From Harmonia axyridis (lineage: Eukaryota; Arthropoda; Insecta; Coleoptera; Coccinellidae), in NCBI RefSeq assembly GCF_914767665.1, contig NC_059504.1:34813720-34877719 (forward strand): DNA of 64,000 nucleotides, read 5' to 3'. The notes beneath the pieces were generated by a model, which was not told where the DNA came from, did no database searches, and worked only from the letters and a program-made list of their open reading frames with translations. Shown one piece after another: positions 22,100 through 32,650 of the stretch (the first letter of the stretch is position 1; every line of letters starts with the position of its first letter). The position numbers and the translations under genes are program-made.

Positions 22100-23240
22100 T
22101 CGTTTTTTAAGGTTTCGAAGTGTTGAGTTTTCCACGGTCGCCAATTCGATTTTCAACCTCGACCGGCGCTGAACTTTCACAGACACGTTTTTTTCGTTTT
22201 TTTTACATCGTCTGTTATTTCAGGAAAGAATGTAATGTAAACTAGTCGGTTTACTTTCATTTATACGCGAAATGCGTGAAGTGAGCTTAATATAGAACAG
22301 GAATTTTATGTTGTGTTGCAAATATTATTCAGTTACTTCCAACATCAATCATCACTTGCTGTTTTTATATAAATACCACTGTTTTTTCAGTACATCATGA
22401 AGTTACTTACAACGTTACACAGATAGGTATTCCATCCAAATATTATGTTGGATTTTTCTTTCTGATATTTTATTTGTTTTTGTTTATACAAGTTTTCATA
22501 TCTCTGAAACACATTTGAATGACACCGCTGCTACCTTTCTAATGGAGTACTTGGTAACTATCACTATCCAGTGATTTTCTCTGGAAGAGTTAATTGAATA
22601 AAAATTTAGTGTCAGAATCAGTTGTTTGTTGAGCGCATGTATACAAAATTGATTCTTCTCCATTCGGGATTCTTTCGGATATCGATCGATCGATCGATCA
22701 AAATCTAACCTATCAAATATAGAGGAGTAAATATGTATAATTCACTGTAAGGCTAAGATTCTCTGCTTAACTTCAAACAGATCGAGAGTCGCAGATAAAC
22801 AAAAAAATCACATAGCGAAATATCAGGGAAATAAGATGGATGTGGTCAAGTTAACCAGGCAAATGTTTTCGCTGGTAGGAGATTAACTCCAGTAAGTAAG
22901 CATAGAACTTTCTTACGATTCATAATAGGAGCTTGAATACCTACTGATTATACTCATTAAGGCAACTTAATTACTTCCTTAGCAACTTACTCAGCAAGAT
23001 AGTTAACTTTAGTAGTGTAGTAGTGAATCCACTGTGAACTAAAAATTCTTCATACTCCTTATAGCAGTTTTCAAGAAATTCATACGAACAAATTAATTGA
23101 ACGAAAGAGAAGTTTACTACTCAGATGTGTGACACTCAGTGACAACTATCGTTTAGTATTGGCATACAGTCTAGTCTAGCTGATGATCACTTCAATAATG
23201 TTTGTTGTCACAGATATTTAACTTGACAAACGCTTTGTTT
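22100..23240. other. Intron start, mostly unique sequence
   Basis: No ORF or repeat recognised apart from the ATCG microsatellite. Because it follows the proposed first exon and lacks obvious repeats, it could contain regulatory sequence, but nothing specific was identified. Confidence 0.35.
22680..22700. repeat. ATCG microsatellite
   Basis: About five consecutive ATCG units (…ATCGATCGATCGATCG…), self-complementary. Confidence 0.85.
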
Positions 23241-23244
23241 TCGT

Positions 23245-23760
23245 AATACAGGATGTTAAATTTTATTTTTTTTTTCGAGTTTTTTTTACTGATCATCTTC
23301 ACTTCAGAAGGTCTTCAACTGAAATTTGGCATATATTCTGCAAATTAGATACATAACGTGATATGCCAATTTCAAATGCAAAGCTACAGGGTAAAATTTT
23401 TGCTGGAGAGGTGCCCACGTTTCCCTCCAAAACTTTTTATGGTGGGCCATTGGTACTTTCAAAAGATGTATAAAGAAACTTGGTTCTATACTTAACTTTT
23501 TTGTTCGTTATAGTTTTATCCTATCTGAAAAAAAATCAAACACCTAACTCTAAATCCTCAGGAAAATCCAAATTAACATACCTACAAATGCAATTGGTAA
23601 GCTGTGATGAATAATTTAATTAATCTATAGCGAAGATTGATGAAGACAAAGCAAGCGTTTGCGGGCTCATGTTTATAGCTTTTTTTTTCTAAAATTATCC
23701 AAAGAATCTCCCATATTTTTTTGTCCTCCAATTTTTAAACGCCCTGTATTTAAAATATTC
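23245..23760 (+). repeat. Interspersed non-coding repeat, family C, copy 1
   Basis: Bounded by ATACAGGATGTTAAA and AACGCCCTGTAT, an inverted pair of ends. Shared interior blocks with other copies are GGTGGGCCATTGGTA, AAGCTGTGATGAAT, GCGTTTGCGGGCTCATGTTTATAG and CCAAAGAATCTCCCAT. Related copies: about 54930-55765 (interrupted by a MITE), 43600-44445, and pieces at 20100-20780, 39760-39890 and 40297-40845. No coding sequence; a MITE-like family. Confidence 0.65.
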
Positions 23761-24408
23761 ATCAAAAAGATGAATTGCAGAACTCATAGGCATCATTTGA
23801 AAACAACATTAAAAAAAAATAATGATAATAAAGCGTGAAAGTCTACATCTTTTACAACCTTTTTCTATAAGTCTTGGATCTGAATTTCTCAAAAAAAAAA
23901 AAACAAAGAAGAGAAAATTTGTTTGAAAAAAATTCTATTTCGATCGACCTGTGCATTTTTGATTACTTTTGATCGAGTCTATAGTGTCATTCGGATATCT
24001 AGATCTTCGAATGCTCGACAAAAAAAATTAGAAGTCCACTTATTCTTAAAATAATCTCGAAATTGTTCAACATGTCGAATCAAAAAAATAGGAAATAGAA
24101 AATAATCCACGTAAAATCCTAAAATTCATAAAAATTCTTCACCTTCAAAAAATTGTCCGACATATCAATAAAGTCGACCTTGTCAGGTTCACCGAAAGGA
24201 ATTCCACACCTAACTATTTACACTTGCCTGAACATCAATCCCTTTGTTATCCATTCAACCCTAATCTTTTTATGATGTGAGAAGAGGCTTCAACCCCATA
24301 TTTTAAGTCCTTATTATAATATATGGTATAGGTAAGCCGGAGGTAGTTAACACTGTCCTTGGGAAGTCAACTTGGTAACTTGGCAGAAAGCGATTGTTTT
24401 ATGACTAT

Positions 24409-25024
24409 ATTCACACAGCTGTGACTAGAAGTCAAGTCGGCATCATAAGTTTCCAGAAATATTATGGTTTATGATTTTATTACTGGGCGGCAAACATATG
24501 TTTGTAGATACCGAATTAGTCAATACAAAAAGTAAGAGAAATCCCCAAAAAGTCAGGAAAATACTTGCAGGTGTGTTTATACAGAGGGAGTTTTAAGTAC
24601 GAAACGCCTCAATCAACTCAGAAACGAATCGTGCCGATAGTATGGTGGTATTTACATTGTTGTCAGATCTTTCCATTTCTCAGAAAAATAATGAACTGTG
24701 CAAAAAATATATTCACACAGCTGTGAATAGAAGTCAAGTCGGCATCATAAGTTTTCAGAAATATTATGAGTTATGATTTTATTACTGGGCAGCAAGCATA
24801 TATTTGTAGATACCGAGGTAGATACCGAATTAGTCAACACAAGAAGTAAGAGAAATCCCCAAAAATTCAGATAAATTCTTACAAGTTTGTGTATACAGAA
24901 TGAGTTTTAAGTATGGAACACCTCAATGATCTCAGAAATGAATCGTACCGACAGTAAATTGATATTTACATTGTTGTGAGATCTTCACTTTTTTTCAGAA
25001 TTATAATGAACTGTGCAAAAAATA
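24409..25024 (+). repeat. Tandem duplication, period about 302 bp
   Basis: ATTCACACAGCTGTGA opens unit 1 at 24409 and unit 2 at 24711. The units stay very similar through AAGTCAAGTCGGCATCATAAG, GATTTTATTACTGGGC, AAGTAAGAGAAATCCCC and CTCAGAAACGAATCGT, and both end ATGAACTGTGCAAAAAATAT. Unit 2 carries a small internal duplication of GTAGATACCGA near 24806-24830. Confidence 0.85.
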
Positions 25025-25074
25025 TACATGGTGTTCCATTTGAAATCAAATGGAACACCATGTATATTTTTTGC
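25015..25074. repeat. 60-bp near-perfect palindrome (29-bp arms, 2-base loop)
   Basis: Left arm GCAAAAAATATACATGGTGT… runs 25015-25043 and is matched exactly by its reverse complement at 25046-25074, with AA between. The arms contain ATGGTGTTCC / GGAACACCAT, which look like two transposon ends placed head to head. It sits exactly where the 302-bp tandem repeat stops. Confidence 0.95.
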
Positions 25075-25306
25075 TTTTTGAAATCCTTGAGAAATACTGA
25101 ATATTTTCTATTGAATGTTTCTTATACCTAAATGCCGTAATTTGGGAATTATAGTTATATTTACTATATTATTTTTTATTTACCTTATTTCCTCTAAGAC
25201 AATAAAAATATGCGGCGAAGCTGAAATAATACAGATGGCTATGACTGCTACAATAACAATTTTGACGTTTCGATAAATTAGTATTGTTGGAGTTCATTGA
25301 AAGTCA

Positions 25307-25480
25307 CAATGGATCGTAATCATCGTATAAATGAAAAAGAACGAATTGAGATTTTAATGATACATATTAGGATGGTCATTGGTTATATGAGTAGAAGTCG
25401 ATAAGAAACGTGTAATATCTTTAATAATTTACATCCTAATCGAAATCATATAGCGAGCTCCACTGTCGGAAAATAAGTTA
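25307..25480 (+). pseudogene. N-terminal piece of a mariner-like transposase
   Basis: Begins MDRNHRINEKERIEILMIHI at 25307, followed after a stop by CNIFNNLHPNRNHIASSTVG near 25410-25470. The pattern of an EKxEIL helix and then LFNxxHPxRxPISxSTV matches the helix-turn-helix region of a mariner relative. No catalytic part follows. The flanking sequence (24.6-25.3 kb) is shared with 48690-49410. Confidence 0.6.
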
Positions 25481-26092
25481 AAATCTGACCTAATTTTATT
25501 ATTTTTACTTCGCCGATGATAATGTAAACGTAGCTCCAACTTTGAAATTTTGATAATTAAGTATGAGGAATATTACATGAAAAATATTCAGGGTGATATT
25601 TGATATTTAAAATAACAAAGTTCTTTACTATTCCGGAAAAGGAATGGTCTGACAACAATGTAAATACCACCATTGTATAGGCCATATCACAAGATCCTTG
25701 CAGCAAAAAATCTATAAAAATCGTGATTTCCATTTCCAAGATGAATGAGGGATTCCATCACTTAAAAATCACTTTGTATCAATACGTTACATTATATTAA
25801 GGGTGTGATGTGTCGTTGATGTGATGTCAATGATAATTTTTTTTACAGGTCAAAAACTTTCATTTTGGTGGTTTCAACTAATAGCAATGTCATTCAGTAT
25901 TCATTCGGGATTATACTCATAAAACTGCTTCCTCGTCGATAATACCTCATTCAAATTGAAACGTGAAAATTTTACAATGAATTTGTCAGTATTGACAGCT
26001 CAAAGTGCTTCGAGGTTTATTGAAGAATTAACACAAACCAATTCAGAGCCATAACCAAAGAGATTATTGAACATTTAAATTGTTGAAAGAAT

Positions 26093-26507
26093 AGTTATTT
26101 ATAATACAAGTGCAGAAGGCATTGATATTCTTCCACGAGTTCAAAATTCAAAAACGAGCCACGAAGTGGCGAGTTTTGGAATGAACGAGTGGTAGAATGA
26201 GCCTTCTGTACGAGTATTATACATTATTTTCTCTAATTCATTGCATTTTCATTGAAATTAATGAAATATTTCCCTAAATATATTTTAGTGATTTTTGCAT
26301 TGAAAAATGTTGGTTGGCAGAACTGATTTCTTTAAGGCAAATTGATGAATTGACAGATAAAGCCGTGGCGGAAAGTTCAGAGTACCAACATAGAATAATA
26401 AAATATAACCATGAAAACTGTGCGTTTCTGATATATTCTCGCACGATTTTGTTCTACAAGATGTGGAAGAATGAACGGAATAACCACAGAATTAGAGAAA
26501 TACTCTT
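26093..26507 (-). repeat. Hairpin-bearing interspersed repeat, family A, copy 2 (inverted)
   Basis: Reverse complement of the 5622-6032 unit over nearly its full length, including the foldback (26100-26221) with GCCACGAAGTGGC at its centre and the outer GAATTAGAGAAA. The 76-codon + strand ORF at 26314-26544 lies within it and is judged chance. Confidence 0.8.
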
Positions 26508-26509
26508 CC

Positions 26510-27700
26510 CAAACACCACCCGTTTTCCAAATTTTATGAGATGATTTTTCATTTAACTGTATCTATAAAAAGTATATGACTATAAATCTAATTTGAAGAC
26601 TGCAAAAATAACTATTGAAACACCTTTCATTAGTTTTATTTTAGCTCAGTTCAAATCCGAACTCATTCTGGTTGATGAAAATTTAAAATCACTTCTTCTT
26701 TCTGCCTTCTGAAGAACAGTATTGAAAAATGTACTTGGTGGTTACATCTTGAACCTAACACAGGTCTAGTCTGACTTTTACTACTTATTTATTGTTATAC
26801 TTACTGGTAATGGCAAACCTTGAGTTTCTTTCTTTTTGTTATGATACACATAAAAGAAATAGCTCTCTTTGTACTTTGTCGCCAATAGATTATTCATCTA
26901 AATTCCCAATTTTTCGGTTGAATATTCATGCTTATATACATGGAATTCAGTTTAATAGGGCAATGAATTTTTAATGACCCCAAATTCCACCTAGATTTGG
27001 TTGATCGATAATAATTACATACCTCTTACAGAAAACAACTGAATAACTACAGGAATAACCTTCATAATATCAATACAACTTCAGATTTCAAAAATATAAG
27101 TTTTTTTTCTTCTTTTTCATCAGGTGGCAAAAATCTGGGAACATGCTAGGAAATGCATCTCTCCTCAAAAAGAAAACAAGTTCAAGATCTAAAATACTGA
27201 TCCAACAAAACAACACTTTATGATATGCAAATCTAGTAAAGCCCAAAAAGAAAGAAAGAAAATATTGTTGAAATTGATGTTCAGCATTATTTGTCATTTG
27301 TAAAATTAATTTTCACAAAGTAAAATGAATTAAACACATTTTTCTTAGACAATATTTTTGTCTTTCAATATAGATAAGAAGTGAAAAATCTCTATCTATT
27401 ACTTTCATAATAACACATGAACTATTTGATAGGGTGTTGACTCACTGGAATTTCAGTATTTGCAACGCTACCCCAATTTTAGGGTGAAAAATTTAAGTGA
27501 TTCATTAGAACATAGGTGAAGTACTGAAGGAAATAGCGAGATTGATAGCATTCCCCCTGATTATGAGTCACTCATTCTTCGTTGAAAAACAATTGATTAG
27601 GTTTACGTAATTTTAGGAATATCATATGTTATATTCGGTGTATTTTTATTAAATGATGAAGTTCAAATTACAGTGATTAAATTTACATAGAAATTTTTAC
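26510..27700. other. Non-coding AT-rich intron sequence
   Basis: No gene or structured repeat recognised. Confidence 0.4.
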
Positions 27701-27704
27701 TATA

Positions 27705-28045
27705 CAATATTTCTCTAATTCTCTTAGTTTCACACAGATTTCATTTTTATATTTCATTATTTTATGTTGGTACTGGAACTCGCCTGTCACGGATTTATCT
27801 TAATAGATAAATCCTGTCAAATATATGATGCAGAAAACTGTTCTGCCAACCCACATTTTTCAACGCAAATATCACTAAACGATTTTCATGGAAATATTCC
27901 ATTTATTTCAATAAGAAAAATCAGTGAATTGGAGAAAATAATGTAAAATACTTGTTCAGAAAGCTTATCCCGAGGTTTATCCTAACTCTTGTTCATTCAA
28001 AAACTCTAAACATCGTGACTCGTTTTTGAATTTTTGATGAATAAC
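27705..28045 (+). repeat. Hairpin-bearing interspersed repeat, family A, copy 3 (diverged)
   Basis: Retains TTTCTCTAATTCTC, TTATGTTGGTACTGGAACT, TTCTGCCAACC and GGAGAAAATAATGTAAAATAC in the same order as copy 1, and a degenerate hairpin centre (AAAAACTCTAAACATCGTGACTCG…). Confidence 0.65.
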
Positions 28046-28339
28046 TATTAGAATTTGAACTCTATGAGTTTACAGAGACCAAATAAAATAAGAGAAAACA
28101 ATAAATATACAGGGAGACGCAATATCCACTGAAATAACTCTTTTGGAAGAACCTAAATCAAAAAATGGTTCAAAGAAAGTTTCTCAGTCTTTGATTTAAA
28201 GGTCATTTCAAGGACAATTAGAGATGAGGAATATAGATTTTCCTTCGTAGAATATTCATACACAACTAGAAACATCTTGTCTTCTTCGTTTTTGCCATAA
28301 AATGAACCGTTGCGGAAATATGAAATGTTTATGCTTAGA

Positions 28340-28610
28340 ATGATTATAATAAAATTTTCTGCACACAAACTACTAAACATATTTGAAGAAGTGATTCTTA
28401 AATGACCAATTCGCACATTTACGGCTGTTTTCGATAACTTCACGAATTTCATCTTTCGATTGGGGAGCAATGATATATACCTTATATTTCACGTGGATCC
28501 AAAGAAAAAAGTCTAAAATGTTAAATCACCATTTACCTCATCGAGCAATAGGTGATCTTCTGATTTACATCTTCAGATATTCTGGGGTTTCGCAAACTCT
28601 ACGGATTCTA
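28340..28610 (-). pseudogene. Mariner-type transposase C-terminal relic
   Basis: On the minus strand short blocks in order resemble a mariner C-terminus: GDVNQKITYC-like near 28570-28540, TFFFG near 28510, and KDEIREVIENSRKCANWSF near 28455-28400. Frames change between them. Strongly decayed. Confidence 0.45.
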
Positions 28611-28792
28611 TAAAATGAAAACCCCTCGCTATTATTGATGGAATTTTATACAAGCAACAGTAGCTAAACATTTTAATCTTCTTAAAATGGAAATGAGATC
28701 GATTATAGATTTTGAAACAAAAATTTTAGGTTTGACACAACAAACGCTCTTTATCGATGTATTGAAAGTCATGATATTTTAATAGTGAAATA

Positions 28793-30274
28793 CACTGGGC
28801 AAAAAAATTAACGCACATTCTGAAAATCTCAATTTTAATGAAAGTTAACTCTACATTGACTCTTTTATGTTCTCTCGGGAAAGGTTTTGAACGAAACAAG
28901 ACACATTAAATGGAAGAAAAATTCAGGATTTCACCGAATCTTATGTGAAAGAAGAGAAATAAACAATTTTCAAAATACTGGAATGCTGATAAGTGATTTA
29001 ATACTTAGTATTTCCACCCCTTGCGTTAATTACAGCTCGGCAACGACGGTTCATACTCAAAATGAGTGATCTTAAAATGTTCTGATCTAATCCTTCCCAG
29101 ATTTCTCTGAGATGATTCCTATGTCATTAAGAGTAGCTGGATGATTTTCTGAACTTCTCAGCCTTCTATTGAGGTTGTCCCAAACCTGCTCAATCGGATT
29201 GAGATCTGGACTTCTTGCTGGCCATTCCATTCGAGAGACTTCAACCTCTTCAAGGTACTCCTGAACGATGCGCGCACGATGTGGTCTGGCATTATCGTCC
29301 ATAAAAATGAAATTTTCACCAATGTATGGGGCAAATGGCACTGCATGCTCTTCAAGAATGTTCCTTATATACCTATCAGCATTCATAGCTCCATTATCAA
29401 TGACCACTAGGTCTGTACGAGCAGTCAAAGATATTCCACCCCATACCATAATCGATCCTCTCCCGAAACCAGTAGTATTCAGGAAATTGCACTGAGCATA
29501 TCTTTCATGTGGACGTCTGTATACAAGGGAACGTCGATCACAATGGTAGAGGCAGAATCTAGACTCATGTGTGAAGAGAACTCTTTCCCAATCAGCCTCT
29601 TTCCAATGGATATGCTCTCTCGCAAAATCCAAACGTGCCCTTCGAAAAGCTGGGGTAAGAGCTGGGCCTCTTGCCGCGACACGAGGTCTTAAATCATATT
29701 CTCTGAAGCTATTTCTTATTGTCTGAGTGCAAATTTGCACCCCATGAGTTTGCTCAAGCTGATTTTGAAGGAGGCGAGCGGTTGCAAACCGTTGTCTCAA
29801 CGAAGAAACTCTCAAGTAACGTTCTTGAATGGCAGTTGTTACCTGTGGTCTACCTGAATCGCTGCAACATTCTGGACACACTTGTATGGGAAACTCCAAA
29901 CCTTTTTGCAATTCTTGTGTATGTCCACCCTTCTTCTCGCAAAACTACCGATTGGGCAAATTCCTCTTGGGTCAAATTGCGTGTTTCGCATTGCATAGCG
30001 ATCGAGTATAGAAAATCAAACGAAAGAAAAACTATTGATCTCTAGAATTGATCGAGAACAACTGATTTCAGAATGGAGCCAATACATTCAAAATCTGATA
30101 ATCTCATCTTTTTTTATTCCTGCTGGAAAAAAACATCTGTTTTGAAGAAAAACATTGAAAGTGGATAACATATGCATGCATAATTCTGATAAAAATAATT
30201 ATCATTGAGAACACCTTCAGTTGTAGAATAAATTTGAGATTTCCATAATGTGCGTTAATTTTTGTTGCGCAGTG
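28793..30274 (-). mobile_element. Tc1-like transposon, full length with both ends
   Basis: The ends are inverted: CACTGGGCAAAAAAATTAAC at 28793 and, from the other side, CACTGCGCAACAAAAATTAA ending at 30274, continuing GCACATT…AATCTCAA for about 40 bases. A TA precedes the left end (28791-28792); on the right a TA lies one base beyond CAGTG. Length is 1.48 kb, usual for Tc1 elements. It carries one transposase gene with two frameshifts. Confidence 0.92.
28998..29996 (-). pseudogene. Tc1-family transposase, DD34E type, two frameshifts and first Asp replaced by His
   Basis: ATG at 29996 begins MQCETRNLTQEEFAQ, followed by a helix-turn-helix (GWTYTRIAKRFGVSHTSVSRM). A frameshift near 29865 leads into the 274-codon open stretch (to about 29110) with HTH-2 (LLQNQLEQTHGVQICTQTIR) and the DDE domain. 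LFTHESRF stands where the family has LFTDESRF, so the first catalytic Asp is His (CAT). The second Asp is in MDDNARPH and the Glu in SPDLNPIEQVWD. A second frameshift near 29110 precedes LREIWEGLDQNIL… and the end GGNTKY at 28998-29000. Length matches Tc1 transposases (about 330-345 aa). Dead by both frame and active site. Confidence 0.93.
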
Positions 30275-30379
30275 TTATTAAAGTGATTAAATTAATGAAA
30301 AATTATGTCAAATCCGTCCTTACCAGTTGGCAAGTTTTAATTTTTGAGGTTATATTTTTAAAATTCGTATCATAAATGA

Positions 30380-30940
30380 TCAAATTCACAATATTCAAGG
30401 CGCTAAAACCCCTCCGGACGTATCTATACTAAGAACATTTTGTTCCCATGAATCGTTGACCTGAAGTAACGATAACCAATTACTGATAAGCAGAACGACA
30501 CTGGAAGGATTAAAAAAGTTCGAGAAAGTCTCCCATAAATTCCGAAGAGCAATTAGGCACAAACTCGTTCCATTTTTACGTTTCAGATAATACCGATTTA
30601 TAAGAAATCCCATTTCTGCTTTTATGGATAGAAGAGTTATCGGCGTTGCATTCATAAGAGTACAACCCTGACCCTCGACTGGAATTAATTGAAATGCTAA
30701 TTGAGCCACACATTGAGTCTCATATATTTATCAGTTCTATTGGTTCGATTCCAGCGAAACATCGAGTATATTGTAGACGGAGATCGCAGACGGCATTGAA
30801 CTATATTAATGGGGCGGTTTTTGAGAAAGGAGAGAATCGCATTGTTGATTTCAGTGAGGTTTCAGAGAACGAGTCTATCGGATTATTGATACAATGACTG
30901 GCTTGTCGTGATAATTGTGCATTGAGTCTTTGTCAACTAT
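30380..30940. other. GC-richer unique island in the intron
   Basis: Composition is less AT-rich than the neighbourhood and no repeat signature is seen. Opposing ORFs of 104 codons (minus, 30395-30709) and 67 codons (plus, 30694-30897) have no recognisable domain. It may be conserved non-coding DNA or an unrecognised exon. Confidence 0.3.
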
Positions 30941-31288
30941 AGTCTACAGTTTTTTGTTTTTAAAGATCTGCAGCTACGGCGGTTCTTTGGGAGGGCCTGG
31001 GAAAATTAAATGCGAATGTGAACTTTCACTACTCTCTACATCTTAAATTATTAGTCATGCTTTTCGGATTCAAAAATATACTTCCAAAAAAATAGAAAGG
31101 CACTTGTCTCAATTCTTTTATTCGCGTAATTTTGCAGAACCTTATACACAAATCTGAAGATATAACAGAAGTTATTCAATCAACCTGAAGAGAGACATAT
31201 CATTAAAACATATAAATCACGTGAAATTCCAACACAATAACATTTAGCACTTTTTTGGTACAATTTTCTTGAAGAAAGGAAAATATAT

Positions 31289-32075
31289 TAGGTCTACAAC
31301 TTTGCTTCCGCCGTTTTTGCAATAGATGACTGTATCGGTTAGTGGTAGTCGAAATAAACAATGTAGATGTCATACAATAAGCTCAGGTATTTGTAAACAT
31401 AACGCCATCAAAATATTAGTCGATTTGTGTCAGCATCATAAAGTTATTCTCGATTAAACATGTTAGCTTACGAGCCAAATTCTCGTCATTTGGAGGTTTT
31501 AATTTTCTGCTTCAATATGATAGGATCTGTGGCTGAAGCTGATCGAATGCTCTCTAACACTTATGCTTAGGCCGCTATTAGTGAAAGAACATGCCGAAAG
31601 TGGTTTAAACGCATCAAGAACGGTGATTTTGACGTCGAAGACGGTGGAAGAGGGATGGTTTTTGAAGATGCATAATTGGAGGCATTACTTGATCAAGACT
31701 CGTGTCAAACGCAATAAGAATTGGTAGGATCATTGGGAGTGATACAACAAGAGATATGATGAAGAGATTTTACAGCATGCCAATGCTCGACCCCATGTTG
31801 TGAAAGTGGTCCAGATATATACGTTGAAATGGGAAGTCCTACCCCACCCGCCGTATTCTCCAGAAGTTGCTTCTGCGGACTATCACTTGTTCCGATAAAT
31901 GGCACACGGTCTGACTAACCAACATTTCCGGTCTTATAAAGATGTGAAAAATTGAATAGATTCGTAGATCGCTTTAAAAAATGACCAGTTTTTTCAACGC
32001 GAGATTCGTACGCTGCCCGAAAGATGATAGAAAGTAGTGGCCACCGATGGACAATAATAAATGCATATTTCACTT
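31289..32075 (+). pseudogene. Irritans/mellifera-like mariner, internally deleted
   Basis: A left end resembling mariner termini (TTAGGTCTACAACTTTGCTTC) is at about 31289. The N-terminal part reads from about 31459: MLAYEPNSRHLEVLIFCFNM, then WFKRIKNGDFDVEDGGRG, then LEALLDQDSCQTQ and LVGSLGVIQQ near 31730. After a deletion of the central catalytic region the C-terminal part follows in other frames (HPPYSPEVASADYHLFR-like near 31845-31895, LPER near 32015, ending at about 32055). A clear right end was not found. Confidence 0.8.
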
Positions 32076-32129
32076 TCGATATGTGCTATTATACAAAGTG
32101 TTCCAAAAGAAAATTTAGATTTGAACGTG

Positions 32130-32650
32130 TGAACGCAAATAATCAGGTGGGCGTGGGGAATATGTCAATCGGTAACCTGGCTCTTGGGAATTAAGTCGGT
32201 ATGGAGCATTTCTCGGGAGCGGATCGAGCATTGTGCGTACGCGAATTTAAAAAAACAATGGTAATTCGGCGACCATTACGCGATGGAATTTCTCCAATAT
32301 CCAAGGATTCCGTCACTTGAACGCCACATATTTCTTTTCCACCGGAAATGGGTGAAAAAAAAGCTTGAAGAGGTCAATACTCACAAACCAAAAGTCGGAC
32401 ACCCGAAGTTATTGAGAACGTGGAACATGTAAATTAGCCTGTTCGTGATGATCCCGACCTCTCCACTCGGAGGCGTGCAAGTGCATTGAATGTGCATAGA
32501 GCATCGCTACACCGCATTTTTCACAAATATATAAAGCTGTACCCTTATAAAATTCAATTGGTGTACAATTAGAGCACAACATTCATTGGCGAGGTTATAT
32601 CAGTAAATTTTCTTCTCTGATCCAAACAAAAATCTGGACAAAATATTCGC
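32130..32650 (+). pseudogene. Another mariner relic, N-terminal DNA-binding region
   Basis: Directly downstream and of a different subfamily: FSGADRALCVREFKKNN near 32204-32255, a PKVGHPKLLR-like block near 32390, then IENVEHVN, stop, PVRDDPDLSTRRRASALNVH, RASLHRIFHKYIKLYPYKI near 32412-32565. This order is that of a mariner HTH pair with GRPR-like linker. It stops after about 32640, so the catalytic part is missing. Confidence 0.75.

Noticed and set aside
26314..26544. 76-codon ORF in a family A repeat
   Set aside because: The equivalent frame in the copies at 5622 and 39897 is interrupted, so it is not conserved as protein.
29719..30045. 108-codon plus-strand ORF
   Set aside because: Antisense to the N-terminal part of the Tc1 transposase.
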